Shown here one piece after another: positions 43,250 to 56,570 of a stretch of DNA of 64,000 nucleotides. The number at the start of each line of letters is the position of its first letter. Within the stretch, counting starts at the first letter, position 1. The translations under genes were made by a program, and so were the position numbers. The notes beneath the pieces were generated by a model. The model worked only from the letters and a program-made list of their open reading frames with translations, was not told the DNA's origin and made no database searches. Source of the stretch: Chrysomallon squamiferum. Taxonomy: Eukaryota > Mollusca > Gastropoda > Neomphalida > Peltospiridae. The stretch spans positions 5,102,153 through 5,166,152 of the forward strand of contig CM022673.1 of assembly GCA_012295275.1 (NCBI GenBank). The letters run 5' to 3'.

Positions 43250-44439
43250 CTGTGTTTTAAACTGATACAATTACTCCGTCAGAATGTGTATCAAGTTGAC
43301 TGAACAGAAGGTCAACATAAACATTTTAGTGAAATATGACAGTATTAAATCCAGCCAGTGATGACAATTATCCAAAACGTAAATGGAAGAAGTAAATATA
43401 ATAAATCCATATCTAGAAATTAATTTTTTATTCCACAATCCTATTGCTTCTTAATGTATTTTATAATAAATAAAATTATCTTAAAAGTCAATTTTTTTTT
43501 TCAAAATATGTACAAAATCTTCAAATAGGTCAGCGATTCATCAGATAAAAAGAAAATATCAGTTTTATCCATTAAAAACCACTTTTTAAATACTGTTTCA
43601 ATATAATCCAATATAATCTCCTGAGAAACAAATAGTAATACACAGATGTTTACAAAAGTTATCTAACCATCGTTCTGTTTATTTGCACTGGAATGTACAA
43701 GTAAGTAAAAATCAAGTATCCAGGTTACATGTTAAAACAACCTGTTTTACATACATTCCTCCATTTCACAATTCTAGTGGAAGAAAATGGCCTGGGGCTA
43801 CAAGCCTGTGTTGACCTCCTACTATGAGTTATATAAACTAGCATAGTTTTAGACTGCCTCACAAATAACTGACACTCCTCTTCACATGTGAAATTTTTCA
43901 CATCAGTGAAAAACCACAATAGGCATAATGTTACATGAAATTTTAGGTGTCTGGTGCAAAGTTACTTCATTTTGTTTTTCTTATCCTTCAAGTTCATTTG
44001 TTTATAAGTAAAAATAAAATGAAAAATATCTCTATTTATCACTGTTAAATACTGAATCTTGTGAAAGTATTGTTACCTGTTTGAATCTTGGATTATACTG
44101 TGTGTGAAATTTTTTAATAAATCTGGTATTCGATACAGCCACCGACACAGAAAAGCCAAGCAATTGTTTAAAACATATTTGTAACAAAAATCTCCACCAA
44201 GATACATGTGTCAGTTTACAGATATATGTATACAAGGTAAGTAAGTGTGCTGGTAAAGAGAAATTATGTAGGCCTATATGTTTGACAAAACAATAATAAT
44301 TTCAGAATACACACACGCATGAACACATGCACCAATGACTTTTATATTTAGTTACAAAAATAAAAAATATTAGCAAAATAAATGAACTTGTAAGAATAAT
44401 GAAGCAAATCCACGATCATATTTATTTAATAAATCTTAC

Positions 44440-44470
44440 CAGCAACTTCAGTTTCTTCCATTACAAGCAT
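44440..44470 (-). CDS. Candidate alternative first coding exon (MLVMEETEVA)
   Basis: A good donor (GCTG/GTAAGATT) follows a short open frame with two in-frame ATGs, at 44470 and 44461. The second has a favourable context (G at -3, G at +4). It would encode MLVMEETEVA or MEETEVA and ends in phase 1. It can therefore join in frame either to the candidate exon at 43133-43249 or directly to the FERM start exon. The 5' boundary is unknown; an AG at 44506-44505 is a weak acceptor, with an in-frame stop just upstream of it. Confidence 0.35.
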
Positions 44471-45934
44471 ATTTTTGGCAATTTCAGAACAAAACAGCAA
44501 CACCCTTTAGTTTTCATGTTATTAGTTTCAAGACATTGCCACAGCTTAATAAAACATGTCTACACCAATTAACTCCCAGTATAAGGTCAGAATTATCACT
44601 GTCTTGTGTACATCTTTCCCTTGTTTCAACAATGTAATAAAACCTTAAGGAATAACAGCACCCATAAACTCTCCCCTGCTTTTGCTACTGTGGCTCAAAT
44701 GCCTAAAAGATGGCCAGTACCATGGGATACTGGTGTAGGTTTATCAATAGTGTTTGATGGAGTGCACCATCAAAGTAAATTACTGAATCAATACTGGACT
44801 CTCCCAAGTTTGCACATCAAGCACATATTGCTGAATATAACTCAAGCCAACAGTTCTGATAAAACTAACACAGTACCTCTCTCTGTGGCTATAAATATAT
44901 ATATATTATAGTATTACTGATACTGTGAATAAAGAAAAATGTAAGCAGCATATTTTGTTTCTTAAATAATCCTTTGGAAGTCTTCTAACAGAATTGTTAC
45001 ACAAAGTAACTGAAATTCTTATAGAAACAATAATGAAATATCGTTTCAATCAAAGCCACTTGTAGGAACAAAGTGAAGTATTTTTCTAACACTTCAGTGC
45101 CATCATCATATCTTGAAGGTGGAGATATAACTGACTGGCCTCCATATGGTACAGATGGGTTAAGGAATGAAATCTAAGAGCTTCATATACAAAGACTTGT
45201 GCAGAATATATACAAAATGCACAGTGTTTTAAATTTGGTATCTGGTTTGTACAAGTATACGTGAAGCCTGTGTGCGTATACATGGCTTACAGTGTTAAGA
45301 ATCAGCCCTAAAACAAATAAGAATGTAAAATAAATCTGTCTAAAACATTTTATTCTAGGAAAAAAAAAATATCACCCTTTTATTCGATACAAAATTGTGT
45401 GTGCGGTAGCTGTAAATATTAAGTACATTTAGAGATCTTATAAAATACTCTTCACAATTGAAATTGCATTTAAAGAATATTTATAAATTCTAAGCAACAC
45501 CACCAATAAATATTTCTTACATAAAGGGGAAAAAAAATATGGAGATGGAATAAAAAACATAATAAGATACATTTGACATGTATCATAATATATGTATGCA
45601 AAGATATAATAATTCAGTGTTAATTTTTTATCCTATGTAGCATATAAGCAATAACAAGATGACATCAGATCAAACAAATAAACAAAGGTTTTTGTAATAT
45701 GTCTATAATAAAAAGAATATAATAATAATGATAATATTAAATAAAAACAAAAAAAGGAAACAAATTAGTTTAATCATTCTTAAGTTATAATCTATATTCA
45801 GCCAAGTTATAAGAAAGTAAGCAAAGTATTATAGACATTTCTAAGAAATTTAAATTCTCATACAGGCAAACATTTCACTGTAAAGGTATCTCAGAAATAT
45901 TTTATGTAGTGACTAATGCATGTGACACATGACA

Positions 45935-46030
45935 GATCTGCCTGTTAGGTTTGCTTGCCTGCATGTAAAACACTGAGTTAGGCTACAGTGTTCAATTCCC
46001 CAGTGGGTTAACTCCACTTAATTCCTTCTA
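45935..46030 (+). repeat. Possible SINE fragment (B-box part)
   Basis: GTGTTCAATTCCCCAGTGGG resembles a tRNA B box (GGTTCAAATCCC). No convincing A box precedes it. Confidence 0.25.
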
Positions 46031-46511
46031 TCGATGTGAAAATGCTCACCAGTTAAATCAAATTCACTCATTAATATGCACAGAAGCTTCATCCAAATGC
46101 AAAAACATCAGAGACTCCTGCTATTTATATAAGAATTCACATATTCTTATAATTTTTTTTACATTTTTTTTTTATATATAAAACTATATAATATTATGCT
46201 AATGAAATATGTAATGTATAACAGAGCAAACAAAAAACAAAACAAAACAAAATCTACTATCACTTTTTCTATTTTTCTCTTTCTCATTTTAACAGATATT
46301 AACTATTCAGTATTTGGAATATACAATGAACTTCTGGTCAAAAAATAATTAGATTTTTGGAAATTTCATTACAAAAACCCACTAAACAATAATTACTATC
46401 TTCCCTGCTGTATGTATTTTCTTTATTTAAAAACTACACTTAATTTTATAAACATGTGGCAGTATGCAGTCTCACATCACTAACTTATTAAAAAGATATC
46501 ACTTTAAATGA

Positions 46512-46575
46512 TTTTTTTTTTTTTTTTTTTAAATATTATATTATGATTTTTAGAAAGTCAATTGTAGCAAAATGT

Positions 46576-46615
<40 letters not shown>
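46512..46615. repeat. Poly-T / poly-A inverted pair
   Basis: A run of about 19 T is followed, after about 48 bases, by a run of about 36 A. The arms are complementary. Confidence 0.93.
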
Positions 46616-46618
<3 letters not shown>

Positions 46619-47269
46619 ACTTTTTTGACACAGGATAATTTAATAAAGAATGGTGATGGCATGTAATACTATAGCTCATTTATTTCAAGAGATAAAGGGT
46701 TGAACAAACCTTGGTCTTAGGTCATAGTTAAACATTTTACATGTGACATGAGTCACCCACTCTCAGTTTTATCAGTGAATAGGGTGGGTAATTCTTTAAC
46801 TAGATTAATGTAATAAAAGGAAGGGAAGTAAACATGCAATTTATTCTTAAAAAGAAACTGTAATGATTTACATGTTTATAACATCTTTCTTCCATATTTA
46901 ACTAATAATCTGTGAACATAGCTATCATCAATTTAAAACATAAATGAAAAAGCAATGGAAGAAAAATAATTATATGTAAATCATCTAATGTCAAAAAATA
47001 AAAATTAGATAAAAAATACAATTAAAAAAAAAAAATTAATTAAATAATATAAATAACAAAAACTGAGAGACAGAAAAAGAACAACAATATCAAACCATTC
47101 TGTCAATTGTTCTCCATGAACTCAGTACACTTAATTATCATGTGTATGGAATTTTCTAAAAAAAATACTGGTATATGTAAAACGATCACCAGAACTTTGT
47201 AATGTTAATACTCTAAAATGTCCAAGCACAAGCAAATGGCAGATGAACAACTTCCATTTCCTTTTCCTT

Positions 47270-47345
47270 TTAAGGGAGTGGGCTACAGTTCAGTGGTTAG
47301 AGTCCTGGGCTGAAGCATGATTAGACTTCCTTAGTTACAATAACC
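47270..47345 (+). repeat. tRNA-derived SINE relic (A-box part)
   Basis: CTACAGTTCAGTGGTTAGAG resembles the tRNA start TGTAGCTCAGTGGTTAGAGC, the usual head of tRNA-derived SINEs. No good B box follows. Confidence 0.4.
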
Positions 47346-50046
47346 TGATGTTCTCCTTAGGCTATTTCCCATCCATCCATCTTACCTTTCCATGGAGAAA
47401 TTCATATAAATAAATCCCTTGATGTTACTCTATAAGATTATTTCATAAAAGGTTGATTATACATTATACATGTTACACAAAACTGGTGAATATTTATTTA
47501 TGAAAAATTATCAGTATTAAAATGTGTATAAGCCATAAAAATGTTTTTTAAAAATATAATTTTTTTTTTTACTTTTAACACTAGGTAAAGTCCATAAAAT
47601 ACATCTCTTCATTAACTTTAATATTGTACTTTCTATGTGTTTGTGTGATCTTTTTCTGTCCATGAAACACAATATGTAGCTTCTACTATACATTATTATA
47701 CATCCAAGTAATAAGTTTTATTATATCCATAAAACATCCCTTCATCTACATTCAGTACATAGTTTTTATCCCACTGATTACGAGAAAAAAATCAGGTGAC
47801 ACCAAATAATTTTTATCTTCTGATTAATGTCATCTTCAGGATCTTTCTCTGGATGAAGAGATAAGTTGCTGATTCAATAAAAGTGTGATGTATGTTGCAA
47901 GTGCTTGCTCGGAGAATACAGAATCATGTCAGTATGTGACATATTGATCAAACTCCAACCAAGATGAAGCCAATTCTGAGTTTGAAAGCAGTCTAGCCAG
48001 GCTTGTACCAAAACCTCACCAATGAGCACTTGACCATGATGGGGGCTTTCCTCCCCTACAAATCACTTTTATTTGCTTTAAGCCTGCAGCCAAATTGGAA
48101 TTGGTGTTCACAAAGGAAATAAAACACTTAAACATATAATAAAACATTTTCAAAACATGATTCTTTTACAAATTACACAAGATAAATCTTTTTATGATTT
48201 TCTTTTATTTCTAGAACTATTTTTTAATTCTATTTTTCTTGCAAAAAAAAACCCCAAAACACAAAAGAATAATATATATCCACAAAATGTTTTTAAAATT
48301 TATACTTTTACCTTTAAATATTTATAAAACATTAATAAAAAATAATTATAAGAAAATCATACAGAAGATTTTATTTACTTGCATCTGTTAGTCCTGGAAA
48401 ATTAGAAAAGAACTGGATATAAATTTATATTTTTTGCATACAGACATGTGTATGTTTATCTATGGATATATATATCTTCATATTCTGTGATACATTCAAT
48501 CAAGAACAAACAGTAACATAGACATTGGTTGTATTATCAAAATACACCTTTTTCATTCAACCTGTCTCATTAAACCAATCCAAGGGTTGATTGATTATCA
48601 TGTTATCTTAGTAAACAAGTCATTGATTGATTGATTAAAAGTAAAAATTTGTTGACGAGAATCAAGCATCCACATCATTCAACTGAAATTAGAGTAGGCT
48701 ATGGATCATACATAACCAGGTTACTGGTTGATTACACATTCCAATCATATATTAAGACATAACTTTTTGGAAATTCAAAAATGCAGATAATATTCAGATA
48801 AAATCTTTGCAAGACTGGTTGCAGAATCCCATCTGCAATTTATATTTCTGTAACAGTCAAACTTAGTGGGACAAGCATTAACTATATATACTAGGCAAAC
48901 ACTTCACTTAATTTTAACAATGATTAATTTCGTATATGAAAACATTGGATAACATCATAATAAATACATACTATAATTACTAATGAACTGTCCAGAAAGC
49001 TTTTTGTCAGGATTTTTTGTTTCTAAATCATTTGTATGAATCAAAACTATTAGCATAAAAGTATAATCCATATGACACATTTTCCAAGATTTTTATATTG
49101 ATAATAAATGTTTTAATATAAATTACAAAAACAAGATTAAAACAAGATAAAAGAAGATGGAAAAAAAAAAAAATGATCAGTAAATGTAAGTACAAAACAA
49201 TACATTCAAGAACACATTTTCCAATTTTCATTAATCAAAAACACCTACAATTCTAAACATTTTATTAAGGACATTTCATTTATGGACAAAAATACACACT
49301 GTTCAACTACTTGAAGTTCTAAGCAGTTCCATTATTGATCAAACAGATGATCTAGTACTGTAACAAATTTACTCTTTATGCAAGGTTAACGGCCAATACT
49401 GCCACAGGCAATGAACCACCTAATTATTTTTAGGCACAACCAGGAAACTAATGAGTTCACTAGTCATACAAAAACTTTTCAGAAGTTAATGAATTACACA
49501 GCATCAATCTACATATAGTACAGATAAATGTGCTCAATATATCCTCTCACTAATAGCCACCTGCCCAAAAGAGACTATTTGAACTAAAATGCCATTTCTT
49601 AATATTTTCTTTGGTTTTGACTGTGTTCTTATGATGCTTTGTAAACAACATTCCTTGATATTCCTTTGGATTTTGTAGTTATTAACAACTAGTACAGTAT
49701 AGTAATAAAATACATGAATGAGGACAGATAATATATATATATATATATAGGGCATGTGTGACTGTATGTATCTGTATATATTTATCTATATACATCTAAA
49801 TAATATGAATCATTAACTGTTGTCATGTTTACATTCATAATATTTCTGGTTTTGTGTTTAAATTTTTTAAGTTATTCTTTAAACTATGGACCAAAGAACA
49901 TGGTCATGAATATTTATAAACACTGGCAACTAAAGTAGTACATGGGCTGAAATTTAAATAATTATTTAAACAAAATGGGTTCTATTAATTGAGATATTTT
50001 CCTTTAATCATTGGTTAAAAAAAAAAAAATATATATATATATTAAA

Positions 50047-50047
<1 letters not shown>

Positions 50048-50085
<38 letters not shown>

Positions 50086-50126
50086 AAATGAAATAAAATA
50101 AAATAAAATAAAATAAAGTAAAATAA
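50048..50126. repeat. (TG)n then (AAAAT)n compound microsatellite
   Basis: About 16 GT units, then GAATGAAATG and about seven AAAAT units with one AAAGT variant. Confidence 0.95.
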
Positions 50127-52652
50127 ACAAAAGATGTACATGTATCCAATTTCTTTATTTTTAGGGTATTTAATTGTTATGAGTGTGTAGGCCTATGTTT
50201 CCTTATCATGACAATGTATCTATTTTGTTTTACCATAGAAAAATGTCCTTTACTAATACTATTAATTATAAAAATTAAAGTAATTATTAGAACTGCTGCA
50301 AACTCTGATATTTACTGTATAATTTGCTTCATCTGTCATGATGTATAAATGTTTGTACTGTACATTTAGCCCATTCTATCAAAAATGAAAAGTTTTTTTT
50401 CTCTCAAATACACTGAAAACACAAGTACATCCTATCATTAAACAAGAACAAAAGCTGCTTTTACAATAATTAATTTACTGTATCTAAATCCTACAACAGA
50501 TATCGTTAAACTAAGATATCTTTATGGATCATCGAAACACAGATGCAAACAGCATGGCTGAGTCATAAACTTGTACACTCAAGCCACACTAAGCTTGTGC
50601 AATGCTCACAGTAATCACAGCCAGAAAATGAATTCAGTTTACTGTCATCTAATCTCATGTTATGGCTACGCAAACACAGATTATGATAAAAGGAAGATAA
50701 TCATATTCCACAGGCATTATCACTTTGCTTTGTCTCATTATATTCTATGTATACCCACCAAAACAAACTGACCAGTGTCTCTGAATTTCTTTCTGGACTT
50801 TTATTAATGAAAATAGATTTTGTTTTGTGTCTTTTTTCTTTTTAAATTTTTTTTTTTTTTTTAAAATCTTTTTCTTAGTATTATATAAGGAAACAACTGA
50901 AATATTGTTCAAATGAGAAGCAATAACTGATTATTTTTTCTACTTTGAATTAACAATTCACATACATATAAACAAAATTAGATCTCTCCAATTTTATATA
51001 GTCTAAATAATATAGATAATCATGGCCGATTAAATGATTTCTAAACTATTTCAGACCAGTGCTTTGTTATAGGCTGTTATTAGTATATCCATACACGTTC
51101 GTCAAAAGAACATTGTAATATTCTGAAGCAGCTGTTTTATCTGAAAGACTCTTCTATATAGTGTGTGTCCATGTAAAATAAAATAACTAACTATTATCTA
51201 CAAACAACAAATGATAAATGTATTTTTTACTGTTCTGGTTGCCTTCTAATGAGATAGAAGATTATACTGAATATATTTCACTAGTTTTGCCATTGTTAGT
51301 AATTCCTTTTGTACATATTGGATAAATTAAAATTTAAAACAAAACAGCCACTTTACCTGTGGGCAAACAACCAATTTTCACAAATTCCTACCTGGTAAAA
51401 CCAACTAAAAGTATCACTGATTTTTGGTCTTAAAGCTGAAAATTGTTTATATGTAATCTTTTTGCAACATTTCATAATGATATAAAAATGTACCAGAAAT
51501 AATATATAAGTAATTATGTTCCTTTTGAATATTTACAATTTACAATTACCTAAAATATTAATGTCAGCATAAAAAACATAAAGGCAAGTTTGTTTTACTG
51601 AAAACATTTTTTTAAAACAAAATGTTCATTGTTGACTAACAATAAAATGTGAAGTTATTCACTGATATATAACAACAACAACAACAATAAAATTAAAAAC
51701 CTGAGTAAATAAATATATATATATTTATATATACACACACACAGACAGATAGATTGATAGAAAGATAATAAAAATGCAAAATAGAAAGAAAAAATCATAT
51801 AAAATAATAAAGTAAAGACTAAATGACATGCTGATTGTTTACAGGATAAGCTGTAACAAGTGGAAGTAGGTTGTCATTTTTTTCTGACCATGTTTTATTT
51901 TATATGTGCAAGTAAATAACATTAAAAGAACTGAAAAAATATATTATGAAAACAGATTTCTACAAGAATATTATTTGAGCAATATACTGACTAGGCTTTA
52001 AAATACTACTAACACATATATAAAATAACAATTAAAAAGGTTTTTTGGTTCTTTTTTTTAAAATTAGAATTTTTATACATAAATAAATATTTTACTGAAT
52101 GACTTCAGAGGGTTTTTGCTGGTCTTATTAAACATATTTATTTTATGACTCATAAACAGACTTACTCATCAGCTGTTAAAATTACTGGACATTTAACATA
52201 CTTACTGGTTATATTATCAATATCTGAAGCTTTTAAACATGTAAAATACCAAATGAAGTTAATGTCAAATTAGTTCCTTAAAAATAAACCTCAATCATTA
52301 TTGTTTTTAATGTTTTTGGTTATTATATTGTAATTTTGCAATTTAAAAATAATGTAAATGGTTCAAAGATTTATAAGATATAAATCCTAAATCCTACACT
52401 TTTAACAAATACTACGAAAGGTTGTAAAGAATGCAAATGCTGCAATATATATATATATATCATTTTTGAAATCATTACTTTTCAGGCAGAAAGAAATATT
52501 GTTATTTATATGAAGAAAAAAAAAATATATATATATATATAAGTAAAAATACTATGCATATCATATACATGTACACAAATATTTTAATTTATGTTACAAA
52601 ATAAATAATTACAGTAAAATTCTCAGTACTTATTCACAAAAGAAAAACTTAC

Positions 52653-52685
52653 CTGTAAGATGTTGCCATACTTGTTTCATTTTTT
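52653..52685 (-). CDS. Candidate 33-nt microexon or first exon (MKQVWQHLT)
   Basis: A near-perfect donor (TTACAG/GTAAGTTT) follows an AG at 52687-52686 and a 33-nt frame containing ATG at 52680 (MKQVWQHLT), ending in phase 1. Spliced to 43249 or to 41177 it stays in frame. The acceptor is poor and the open frame is short, so chance is possible. A TAG closes the frame 18 bases upstream of the ATG. Confidence 0.28.
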
Positions 52686-53849
52686 CTGTGTACATGTATA
52701 CTATAAACTCCAACATATACTAGTTGTTGTCTTTAAATCCAGTTACAAGGTCACATCTCAATAATAACCTTGTATTCTATCCATTTTCCAAAAGATAAAA
52801 ACAGTATGAAAGAAAACTAATCCTATCTGCTATCTCAAAATATAATTAAACTAGTTTTATAAATATTTATTTACATTTCTGTTTAATGCTGTAAGCAGTC
52901 TTAATATGTTCTACATATATAACATTTATTTGAAATAAATATTTCTTCAATATGCTGTTTGACAATTATAAAGTGTTTCAGTCTCAACCAACACAAATGT
53001 GAAGAAGAGAATATCAATAAACAAACATTATATCTTCAAAAAGATTAAACATTTTGAGCTGTCACAACAATGAACCACATGAAGTCTTAACCAATTCACA
53101 CCTTTAAAACCCTCAAGTGAAATTTTACAGTTTGTTTTCAAATTCTGTTCAGATGTCACTCTAGTGTGAACCAATAACTGTTCTCACAGTCCTACATTAT
53201 GAAGAACAATTTTTCAAAATTCAGTTACATTTAATCAGCACTGTGATGACATTATGTGATTTTTTCAAATACACATTAAACAATGCCAGTTATCTTGCAG
53301 TGAAAAAACTTAAATATTCCAGTTCAAACTATCACTGAATCAGCAGATAACTAACTTCTTTAACAGTTTAGATTTTAATTCCATGGAGAACAATTATATG
53401 TATTAGGAAGGTTGATTTTTCAAAACAGACTAAGCTGCATGTTTATCACAAAGCTCCTGTCTACATTAGAATCAAGAATTATGTGTAGTTAATTCATGAA
53501 GAAATATAACTCTATATATTATTTTAATCCTCTGTACTCCTCAGGTGTCTTTGAGAATACTGCCAATAAGAAATATCTATTGTTTAAGTTCAATGTATCT
53601 AATGTCACCTGCAACTTGGCCCCATTCAAGAGTTAACAAGTTTTGTGATAAAGAGTCTGATCTGTGTCCATGCCAAAAACTTTTACTGCTGAACACTTTG
53701 AAGATTATGTTGCACTATTATGAGTTTTCCATGCAGTACCTTTTGTTTAACTCTAGTTTCACAAAACTGGCTGTCTTCATTTATTTACTACATTACTTTC
53801 TGCCTGTGAAGACAGCTTTATAATGTTCACTTATCTATGAACCATTGGT

Positions 53850-53876
53850 GTATATATATATATATATATATATATA
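53850..53876. repeat. (AT)n microsatellite
   Basis: About 13 AT units; similar short AT tracts occur at 54785-54811 and 52525-52541. Confidence 0.93.
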
Positions 53877-54773
53877 CAGACTTCATATACATGCAACTGT
53901 TGCTTCTGGTTGGCTGTAACGAATAAACAAATTCAATAACATAAATTCTGGTATACAGATCTAACCTTGCAATTGAACATTGCTGGTATGAAGACTTAAG
54001 CAATAATTTTAGGTTTAGCATCAAGAAAAAAAAAAAAAATACAGACTATAGACACCAGTAAGGTAATACAAGCTGAGGCAGAGTAATAACTATTAGGCTA
54101 TACAAACACGTTTTGAAGCAGCTAGAAAAAATGATCTTTCAAAACATTAGAAACATTGCCAAGTGTTGCAGCTAATGAGCTTAGCAGATGACTTTAACCA
54201 TCCAAAAAAACACATTCACAAAAAAACAAACACAAAAAAACTAACAACTATGCTTTACATTTTGTGAATAGGTAGATTATGGTTGTATACAATAAAGTGG
54301 TTGAATTTCTTAGTATTTTACTCACTCAAGAAGAGATGAAGTTAAAGAAATGATGATTTATAATATTTAATAATTCATACTGATATGTTTTCTTAGAATC
54401 TCTACATTCCTGTCCAATATTCTCTCTAAGCTGTGCAGTGGGGTGGATGCACTGTTACTGTATTAGTGCCATACACATAAAACATTTCTCTAATTTTAAT
54501 TTACAAAATATGATTGTTTTGACCACAGTCCATTTCCATTTTTGCTCAAAGCCTAAAGAATTTTGTAGTGGTTTGGAAGAATTAGAGGGAATTTTGGCCG
54601 TTTCTTCTTATTATTAAATAAATAACTGCAATGTTCTTATCATTTTGAATTTTGATTTTTCACTGTAACAAATTATATTAAATTTTAAGTATTTTTGATT
54701 TACTAAACAAAACTGATTTCCAATCTAATACAACATTATTAATTTATCTGTTTTGCAATATTTCAATAACAAA

Positions 54774-54820
<47 letters not shown>

Positions 54821-56349
54821 TCATGTTTTACTTATTTATGAATGAAACTGAAAATGTTATTCCCAAAAGTATAATTTAATCAAAAGCCGTTATATTAGTT
54901 AATTTAGTAAACAAATTCTGCAAATTACACAAGAATGAGCATATCAACTAGGTTGTACTATGTAGTCCTGTCAGATCATTTTAGAATTATTTTAACATTT
55001 CTAAATCATTTATAAGACAATTATAAAATTACATACTTACTTAATGTATTTATAAACAAAAGTATTTTATAATGTTTAATTTTAAAACTGCTATTTTTAG
55101 TTTAAATATTCTCCATAATTAATTAGGTCCTCTCAGCAGTAAATATAAATATCTTTAAAAATATTTTATTTATTTACTTTAAAAAAAATAATAAAAAAAG
55201 AGAGAGAGAGAATGAAAGAAAAACGATAACAATAACAATAATAATAATAATAATAATAAAAAACAAATAGACATAAATAATAATACTAACAGTTGGTTGT
55301 TGTTGTTGTTTTTTGTGTGTACACATTGATTTGGATTCACTTGTAATTAAACAGTAATTATATTCAATTATCAAAATATCAAATTGTATGAAAACTTTTA
55401 AATCATACAAGAATTTATTCAAACAGAATTTCATAATAAATGCATATATTAATTCTAAAAACATATTTTAGCAGTAATTCCATATTATTAGGCATAATGA
55501 TTATCAATGTCCTTTATACCTCTAATTTAATAAAATAATGCATTTTAAATATATTAATAAAAAAATAGATTTAAAAAGTATTAGAAGATTATAAAGTTAC
55601 ATCAAAAATGTTCATTATTTTTTTGTTTGATTACAATTATATTAATTATAGTTTTCCAGACAAAAATAAAAATGTTCTTTTAATATTACTGCACTTAAAG
55701 TGTCAATGTTAATTTTAGTAAATAATAAATGCATCTCAGTATGAAAAAGAAAACCCAAATGTAATAATTTAACACCTTCAAAATTTTTCTTTCTTCAATT
55801 GTTTTTTTTTTTTATTATTATTATTATTAATTTTAATTTTTATTTTATTTATTTTTTGAGTGGGTTCAATAACATTTTTCATGGATAGTATTAGTAATAT
55901 AACAGCTTTGTTCGACAAAATCTCTGTTACAAAATTCCATTTGACAATATATTTTACTTTCAAATTTCAAACAACTAACAGAAATCACAATGTTGTTACA
56001 CTTACAGTTGCATTAGTCGATCAACTACTGAATTCTACAGAATTATCTCCCTTAAAAAATGTGTACACAACCATGATTGTGTCAACACAACAAAATTATA
56101 TACCGTATATAATACGCTATTTCTCTCAAGATTTGATTGTCTGTTCTCTACATTTTATTTCTAATTATTACCATATTTGATCACATGATTTGCCTAATGA
56201 TAATTACGAAATAAATACAGTAAAATATTTGACACTTGTGACATTTTACTGACAAATCCTTCGGCGCAGACAAGAACCTAGAACAACAGGTACTGAGATA
56301 TGGTTTGTTCGCCGTAAAACAATAAAATGTAGCATAATTTCTTTCTTAC

Positions 56350-56510
56350 CTCACACTCCAGGCTGCCAAAGCAGATGGTGATACACTTTGATCACCATTT
56401 ATCCAATTAAAGTATCAACAATATTCTAAAGTTATAATAATATAATAAAAACACAAACTCCGGTGAAACGAAATACCACAGGAAGTGGCTCTTAGACAAA
56501 ATGGCGACGG
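56350..56510 (-). other. PTPN4: Non-coding first exon of PTPN4 (5' UTR); 5' end approximate
   Basis: The minus strand reads ...GGAGTGTGAG/GTAAGAAAG, a strong donor at 56350. The sequence upstream of it is markedly less AT-rich than its surroundings and continues into a motif-rich promoter. Joined to the FERM start exon, the frame has an in-frame TGA, so this exon is leader. It contains a 15-codon upstream ORF. The transcription start is not determined; the 5' end given is a guess. Confidence 0.65.
56351..56398 (-). other. Upstream ORF in the PTPN4 leader (15 codons)
   Basis: ATG at 56398 to TGA at 56351, encoding MVIKVYHHLLWQPGV, lies inside the inferred first exon, and its stop ends one base before the splice donor. 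It could damp translation of the main frame (inference). Confidence 0.4.
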
Positions 56511-56570
56511 AGAAAAAATATCACGTGACCATTGAACGCACTTGTCGCCACTAGGTGGCTCAGGCCCGAT
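56470..56570 (-). promoter_or_regulatory. Promoter island of PTPN4
   Basis: A local GC-rich island in AT-rich sequence, directly 5' of the leader exon. Plus-strand motifs: an ETS-like CAGGAAGTGG (from 56479), a YY1-like AAAATGGCGAC (56498-56508), an E-box TCACGTGACC (56521-56530) and CCACTAGGTGGC (56548-56559), which fits the CTCF core CCASYAGRKGGC. No TATA box is evident, as expected of a housekeeping-type promoter. Assignment rests on motif resemblance only. Confidence 0.6.

Larger units (their letters stand above)
41178..56349 (-). other. PTPN4: 5' intron region of PTPN4 (15 kb) with candidate alternative exons
   Basis: Lies between the FERM start exon and the leader exon. It holds the three candidate coding exons described separately, SINE-like relics at 45.9 and 47.3 kb and several microsatellites. 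The 43.7-45.3 kb part is less AT-rich and has several 60-100 codon frames on both strands that I could not assign. Confidence 0.7.

Noticed and set aside
44606-44911. A 101-codon plus-strand frame.
   Set aside because: It has no splice context, recognisable motif or promoter. The patch is less AT-rich and may be an old repeat, but I cannot support a gene.
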